Of a stretch of DNA of 9,011 nt, positions 5,012 to 9,011 are shown piece by piece. The DNA comes from Clostridia bacterium (lineage in GTDB: Bacteria > Bacillota > Clostridia > Oscillospirales > CAG-272), in the NCBI GenBank assembly GCA_900769475.1, contig CAAGGQ010000121.1, forward strand, positions 1 through 9,011. The letters are read 5' to 3'. Within the stretch, counting starts at the first letter, position 1. Every line of letters starts with the position of its first letter. The position numbers were made by a program, and so were the translations under genes. The notes beneath the pieces are model-generated. The model was not told where the DNA came from. It ran no database searches and saw nothing but the letters and a program-made list of their open reading frames with translations.

Positions 5012-6304
5012 ATGACTCAAACAGCAAGCATCTTTTTGAGTTTATCCATTGCGCTGCTTGCGGGATTGCTCCTGTCAAGACTCGCAAAGCTGGTAAAACT
5101 TCCCGCGGTGACCGCATATCTGATCTCGGGTGTTTTGATCGGTCCCTTTGTGCTCGGCGCCCTTGGGGTTCCGGGAATCGGGATCACCTCGGAGCAGATC
5201 GAGGGCTTTGGAATTATTTCCGATCTGGCCCTCGGCTTTATCGCATTCTCCATGGGCAACGAGTTCCGACTGGCGCAGCTCAAAAAGATCGGTAAACAAG
5301 CCACCGTCATTGGTGTTTTTCAGGCCTTGATCACCACCGTTGTGGTTGACATTGTCTTGATCGCACTTCACTTTGCCATGCCCAACACCCTCTCCCTCCC
5401 CGCGGCCATCGTTCTTGCCTCGGTTGCCACCGCAACGGCGCCCGCCGCTACGCTGATGGTGGTAAAGCAGTATAAGGCCAAGGGACCGGTCACCGACGTC
5501 CTCCTTCCCGTTGTCGCTCTGGATGATGCGGTAGGTCTTGTGATCTTTGCCATCTCCTTTGGCATTGCAAGATCCATGGGCACGGCGGGAATCAGCCCCC
5601 TCGCCATCATTCTGGAGCCGTTGCTCGAGATCGCACTCTCCCTTCTGCTCGGATTTGTCATGGGTCTGCTGTTCACGCTTTGCGAGAAGTACTTCCATTC
5701 CCGCTCCAAGCGTATGGCGGTTTCGGTCACCTTCGTTATGCTGACCGTGGCCCTTTCCAGCCTGCGGTTTGAGGTTGGCGGGATCCACATTGGATTTTCC
5801 TCTCTGCTTGCCTGCATGATGCTGGGAACGGTGTTCTGCAACATCTGCGAGGTCTCCGAGGAATTGATGGACAGAGCCGACCGATGGACCACTCCCGTGC
5901 TGATCCTGTTCTTTGTGATCAGCGGTGCCGAGCTGGACCTCTCGGTGTTTGCCCAATGGTCGGTGGTGATCGTTGGTATCGTCTACATCCTCTCCCGTTC
6001 CTTTGGTAAATGCTACGGCGCCAACATCAGCGCCAGAATAACCAAATGCGACCCCAACATCATCAAATACCTCGGCATCACCCTGCTCCCCCAGGCAGGC
6101 GTTGCTCTGGGAATGGCAATCAAAGCGGTGGAGCTTGGCCCCGACGGTGCCATTGTTCGCAACATCACCCTGTTTGCCGTGCTGATCTACGAGATCGTTG
6201 GTCCCTTCCTGACCAAGATGGCCCTGACCAAGGCCGGCGATATCCAAGCCGAAGGCCGAAAGAGTGCCCGCGAGGAACACTTGGAAAAGAAAAAGCAAGG
6301 ATAA
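5012..6304 (+). CDS. CPA2-type Na+/H+ (cation/proton) antiporter
   Basis: A 430-residue inner-membrane protein with about a dozen hydrophobic segments. It begins at the ATG at 5012 behind AGAAGG and ends at TAA 6302-6304. Family signs are LPAVTAYLISGVLIGP (residues about 30-45), DLALGFIAFSMGNEF (71-85), and the unwound TATAPAATLMVV followed by ALDDAVGL. In the latter Asp171-Asp172 correspond to the paired ion-binding acids of NapA-like electrogenic exchangers. ISGAELDL (303-310), SRSFGKCYGA (328-337, with the conserved Arg/Lys) and LLPQAGVALGM (358-368) follow. It should exchange Na+ (or K+) for protons and so help pH and salt balance. It is shorter than KefB/KefC-type members because the C-terminal nucleotide-binding RCK domain is absent; the tail after residue 408 is only charged and hydrophilic. 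It stands alone, with its own promoter and a strong terminator. Which cation it moves cannot be told from sequence. Confidence 0.93.
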   Translation: MTQTASIFLSLSIALLAGLLLSRLAKLVKLPAVTAYLISGVLIGPFVLGALGVPGIGITSEQIEGFGIISDLALGFIAFSMGNEFRLAQLKKIGKQATVIGVFQALITTVVVDIVLIALHFAMPNTLSLPAAIVLASVATATAPAATLMVVKQYKAKGPVTDVLLPVVALDDAVGLVIFAISFGIARSMGTAGISPLAIILEPLLEIALSLLLGFVMGLLFTLCEKYFHSRSKRMAVSVTFVMLTVALSSLRFEVGGIHIGFSSLLACMMLGTVFCNICEVSEELMDRADRWTTPVLILFFVISGAELDLSVFAQWSVVIVGIVYILSRSFGKCYGANISARITKCDPNIIKYLGITLLPQAGVALGMAIKAVELGPDGAIVRNITLFAVLIYEIVGPFLTKMALTKAGDIQAEGRKSAREEHLEKKKQG

Positions 6305-6315
6305 AGCCTATCCGT

Positions 6316-6360
6316 GGCTGCCTCAAATTTGCAATTTGAGGCAGCCCGTTCTTTATTTTT
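6316..6360 (+). terminator. Terminator of the antiporter gene
   Basis: A perfect 14-bp stem, GGCTGCCTCAAATT (6316-6329) with its complement (6333-6346) around TGC, followed by CGTTCTTTATTTTT. It starts 12 bases past the stop codon, so the antiporter is monocistronic. Confidence 0.9.
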
Positions 6361-6395
6361 CCTTAAAAAAACCGCCCCGATTTCGCAAAAAGCTC

Positions 6396-6424
6396 TTGCA
6401 AATGATATTGGAGTATGCTAAAAT
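6396..6424 (+). promoter_or_regulatory. Promoter of the phosphoesterase lipoprotein gene
   Basis: TTGCAA (6396-6401), 17 bp, TAAAAT (6419-6424), with TGC just before the -10 as an extended element. The predicted RNA starts near 6431 and soon forms a small hairpin: GACC and GGGA (6437-6446, two-base bulge) pair with TCCC and GGTC (6452-6459). It may protect the 5' end. The ribosome site AAGGAGG lies eight bases before the ATG at 6493. Confidence 0.75.
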
Positions 6425-6492
6425 AAATTTAAGCAAGACCGCGGGAGCAAATCCCGGTCGGCCATCCCCCATCTTTCAAGGAGGACCTCTCT

Positions 6493-8724
6493 ATGAAAAA
6501 GCTATCTCTGATCCTCGCTCTTGTGCTGCTCCTTTGCAGCTGCACTCTCCCGCTCCCGGGCATTCCCGGCACCTCTGCCCTCTCCGGGGAAGCGACCCGC
6601 GTCCCCGCTCCTCAAACCACCGAGGAGCCCGTACACGTGCACCAATTCACTACAGTGACCGTGGTGAAGGAGCCCTGCATCCTGGCCGGAGAGCAGGTGG
6701 CAACCTGTGCCTGCGGAGAAACCCAGACCTCTCCCCTCCCCTCCACGGGAGTGCATCGCTTTGAAAACGGCGTATGCAAGACCTGCGGACAGGGTGAAAT
6801 CCCCCTGACCCCGGTAAACTCGATCTATGACGCCGACGGGGACGGAAGCTCCGACACCTTCTACTTTTCTCCCCAGCTGGCAGACCGCTTTGCCAACGCT
6901 CTGCACATCTGGGCCGGGGATTACGACAAGAGCCTCTCCTCCTCCAAGGTGAACACCACCACCGCCGCGGGGATTCCCCATTGGTACGTGGACGGCGTCA
7001 GCCAATACATGGTTTTTCGGGTCACGGTTCCCGAGGACGGCCTCTACGAGATGGTGATCCACGTGCGCATGAAGGATGCTCAGGAGCGTGGCGCCAAGTA
7101 CACCGTGAACGCAGGCACCGCCAACGAGCAGATCTTTGAAACCTCCCACGCCTTCGAGGGTACGGGATTTGAAGCGGTACGCGACGCCGCCACTCTTTCC
7201 TCCTATATGTACGGCATTACGGTCAGCCTGACCAAGGGCGAGAACACCATTCGCGTGGAGCACGCCTCGGCCAGCCCCAAGTGCCAGCACTACCGGGATT
7301 TGTATTTTGCCAAGGTGGGCGAGTTCCACATCCATTCCTACGAAAACGAGACCGTGACCCTGGCCGCCACCTGCGGCAAGGACGGTCAATCTCTGGCCAC
7401 CTGCGCCTGCGGTCGCGTCCGCACCACCCTTCTCCCCGCCACCGAAGAGCATACCTTCGTCAACAATCTTTGCACGGGCTGTCAGCGCCCCTACGCGGAA
7501 GCAGGGATCCTGCATTACGATTTTCTCCACGACGCCCCCGGCTTTGCCGGCGGTACCCTGGAGTTCTGCCCTGAGGTCACCGACACCTTCTCCTTCTACT
7601 GGGGAGATGACAAGGGTGCCCTTGCCGACCACACCCTGCTCTACTCTGACCTCTTTGCCGCCAACCAAATCGCCGAGGTGACCATTCAGTCCTTTACCGC
7701 CATCCCCAAGGGAGCCACCCGCCTTTTGGCCGTGGGCTCTGCGGACGGACGCGTCTATTCCTATACGATTCCCGAGGAGCGTCGCCTGACGGCCGAGGCT
7801 CTCTACGTCTTCGGCGCTCTCTCGGATACCCACCAGGGCACCCGCTACGGCTCCACCACCATTCCGTACAACCACTTCATTAACGCCGCTAAGGTTCTTC
7901 ACCAAAAGGGTGCGATTGCCGTTGGCCTTTGCGGCGACTTCTCCTACGATAACATTGAGTCGGAATACATCCTCCACGCCAACGCCATCAAGGAGATCTT
8001 CTCCTTTGCTCCCGATATGCCCATCTTTACCACCAGCGGAAACCACGAGGCCAAGTATACCGGCTTCTCCAAGGATTGGTACCTCCAATACACCCGCAAC
8101 GTGGTGAGCTACGATAGCAGCCTAAAGCTGAACCTCTTTGACGGAAACGATCTGGACACCGTAGTAGAGCTTCCCGACGGCAGCGTGATGATCTTCCTGC
8201 ATCAGCAGTATTATGATTACGGAAAGGCCACCTCCCGCCTGCTGGACGATTCCCAGTTGGATTGGCTGGGGGCCCGATTGGAGCAATACAAGGATCGAAC
8301 CGTCTTCCTCTATTTCCATACCTTTATGGATGAAGAGGTGGGAGATGCATCGTCCTCGAAGAGTGAATACAGTCTGCCTCTCATCAGCTCCACTGTGGAA
8401 TACAAACGGTTTACCGAATACTTTACAAAGTACACCAACGTGGTTTATTTTAGCGGTCACTCCCACTGGGCCTTTGATTCGCAGTTTGTGGAGCCCAAGC
8501 CGGGAAAGACCAACTATGATAAGAACATTGACAATAAGAACGGAAGCTTTGCCACCATGGTACACATTCCCGCCTGCTCCACGCCTCGCGTGCTCACGGG
8601 CAGCGGCACCGGACGCTCCGAGGGCTACATCGTTCACGTGTACGAGGACTACGTGATCTTTGAGGGCTATGATTTTGTAAAGAATCAGACCTTCGCCTAC
8701 GCCACCTACATTATTGAAAAATAA
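6493..8724 (+). CDS. Lipoprotein with calcineurin-like phosphoesterase domain
   Basis: A 743-residue protein. Residues 1-17 are a lipoprotein signal with lipobox LCSC (Cys17), so it should be anchored outside the membrane. In order it shows: a Pro/Thr-rich linker; a Cys/His module (47-100, with His50, Cys62, Cys72, Cys74, His88, Cys95, Cys98); a short Asp-rich loop (DADGDGSSD, 113-121); and a beta-rich domain (about 122-277; YMVFRVTVPEDGLYEM, LTKGENTIRVEHA) that looks like a CBM6/35-type carbohydrate-binding fold. A second Cys/His module with the same spacing follows (278-331), then a beta-rich stretch (336-435) and a metallophosphoesterase domain (436-743). That domain has every metal-ligand motif: SDTH (444-447), GDFSYDN (481-487), GNHE (516-519), FHTF (His609) and GHSH (655-658). 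It should hydrolyse an extracellular phosphoester; the substrate is unknown. The Cys/His modules could bind zinc. The architecture fits the secreted proteins of gut Clostridia. The enzyme fold is firm, the binding domain less so. Confidence 0.93.
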   Translation: MKKLSLILALVLLLCSCTLPLPGIPGTSALSGEATRVPAPQTTEEPVHVHQFTTVTVVKEPCILAGEQVATCACGETQTSPLPSTGVHRFENGVCKTCGQGEIPLTPVNSIYDADGDGSSDTFYFSPQLADRFANALHIWAGDYDKSLSSSKVNTTTAAGIPHWYVDGVSQYMVFRVTVPEDGLYEMVIHVRMKDAQERGAKYTVNAGTANEQIFETSHAFEGTGFEAVRDAATLSSYMYGITVSLTKGENTIRVEHASASPKCQHYRDLYFAKVGEFHIHSYENETVTLAATCGKDGQSLATCACGRVRTTLLPATEEHTFVNNLCTGCQRPYAEAGILHYDFLHDAPGFAGGTLEFCPEVTDTFSFYWGDDKGALADHTLLYSDLFAANQIAEVTIQSFTAIPKGATRLLAVGSADGRVYSYTIPEERRLTAEALYVFGALSDTHQGTRYGSTTIPYNHFINAAKVLHQKGAIAVGLCGDFSYDNIESEYILHANAIKEIFSFAPDMPIFTTSGNHEAKYTGFSKDWYLQYTRNVVSYDSSLKLNLFDGNDLDTVVELPDGSVMIFLHQQYYDYGKATSRLLDDSQLDWLGARLEQYKDRTVFLYFHTFMDEEVGDASSSKSEYSLPLISSTVEYKRFTEYFTKYTNVVYFSGHSHWAFDSQFVEPKPGKTNYDKNIDNKNGSFATMVHIPACSTPRVLTGSGTGRSEGYIVHVYEDYVIFEGYDFVKNQTFAYATYIIEK

Positions 8725-8753
8725 TGGGATTGTCCGGGAAAATTCTCCCGCGG

Positions 8754-8782
8754 TTGATTTATTCACAAATCCGTGGTACAAT
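8754..8782 (+). promoter_or_regulatory. Promoter of the small lipoprotein gene
   Basis: TTGATT (8754-8759), exactly 17 bp, TACAAT (8777-8782). The start point is near 8789, so the leader is only about 24 nt. The gene is therefore transcribed separately from the phosphoesterase gene, whose stop is 30 bp upstream of the -35. Confidence 0.75.
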
Positions 8783-8812
8783 AAAACCATGAATCATTTT
8801 GGAGGTTTTATA

Positions 8813-9011
8813 ATGAAACGAATTTTAGCACTCTTGTTTGCTCTCTGCCTGCTGGGAAGCCTGGTTGCCTGCCACGCCGGCCACGATCACGGAGAGGAAA
8901 CCAAGCCCGCACAAACCCAAAAGCTGACCTACCTGGACGGCGACGTCAGCCAGGACGAGGTAGACGAGTTTCTCACCCTGCTGACCCAGGCCCAGAGCGA
9001 AGGAAAATTCC
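8813..9011 (+). CDS. Small lipoprotein, His-rich N-terminus, cut by window end
   Basis: The ATG at 8813 follows GGAGG with a seven-base spacer. An in-frame ATG at 8789 exists, but the ribosome site would then be inside the gene and the leader would be gone, so 8813 is preferred. The first 66 residues are visible. MKRILALLFALCLLGSLVAC is a lipoprotein signal with lipobox LVAC (Cys20). The mature protein starts CHAGHDHGEETK: three His in seven residues right after the lipid anchor. A linker and a helical acidic stretch (SQDEVDEFLTLLTQAQ) follow. The His cluster could bind zinc or another metal, but short His runs also occur in plain linkers. I do not recognise the family from this portion; a solute-binding or envelope lipoprotein is possible. 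Confidence 0.88.
   Translation, partial: MKRILALLFALCLLGSLVACHAGHDHGEETKPAQTQKLTYLDGDVSQDEVDEFLTLLTQAQSEGKF

Noticed and set aside
4897..5295. Plus-strand frame of 132 codons overlapping the antiporter start
   Set aside because: It has no ribosome site and continues out of phase into the antiporter coding sequence, where it has no protein character. Treated as part of the leader.
5075..6298. Minus-strand frame of 407 codons under the antiporter
   Set aside because: Antisense shadow caused by GC-rich third positions; composition is extremely rich in Gly, His and Asp, with no domain.
6502..8088. Minus-strand frame of 528 codons under the phosphoesterase gene
   Set aside because: Same kind of shadow; low-complexity Gly/Val-rich translation and no ribosome site, while the plus strand has a complete lipoprotein signal and active-site motifs.
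8735..8750. Hairpin CGGGA/TCCCG after the phosphoesterase gene as terminator
   Set aside because: Only five pairs and no T-run follow it; it runs straight into the next promoter. Too weak to annotate.
1..9011. CRISPR array, insertion sequence or phage genes
   Set aside because: I looked for spaced direct repeats of 25-40 bp, transposase or integrase motifs and phage structural genes and saw none; the GGGTGT boxes are too short and too close to be CRISPR repeats.

Overview
The window looks like chromosomal DNA of an uncultured gut-type Firmicute (Clostridia, probably close to Oscillospiraceae). The support is AGGAGG-type ribosome sites, clear sigma-A promoters, lipoprotein signals, a DUF6809-like small protein and secreted proteins of kinds common in gut Clostridia. 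This placement is inferred from protein style, not from a marker gene.

Left part (1-4053): every gene is on the minus strand. In transcription order they are a 95-residue DUF6809-like protein (4053-3766), a membrane-bound LuxR-type regulator with seven membrane segments (3523-2564) that has its own promoter and terminator, a 152-residue orphan (2353-1895), and a large secreted repeat protein (1875 to beyond base 1). The last two are 19 nt apart and form an operon. Upstream of that operon lie five GGGTGT boxes at 11, 11, 11 and 21 bp spacing, in front of a promoter with a good -10 and almost no -35. My main hypothesis is that the neighbouring one-component regulator binds this array and switches on the orphan plus the surface protein.

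Middle (4054-4890): no convincing protein gene. It holds a plus-strand promoter, the 3' portion of a proline tRNA (anticodon loop to CCA) with no 5' half, and a 167-bp-offset second copy of the tRNA end together with its terminator and flank. This looks like an old attachment site of an element integrated in tRNA-Pro. Base composition also changes across it, from AT-richer on the left to clearly GC-richer on the right.

Right part (4859-9011): all plus strand, each gene with its own promoter. There is a CPA2-type Na+/H+ antiporter (5012-6304) with a structured leader and a strong terminator, a 743-residue lipoprotein with a calcineurin-like phosphoesterase domain and two Cys/His modules (6493-8724), and the start of a small His-rich lipoprotein (8813 onward). 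These read as ordinary core or envelope functions.
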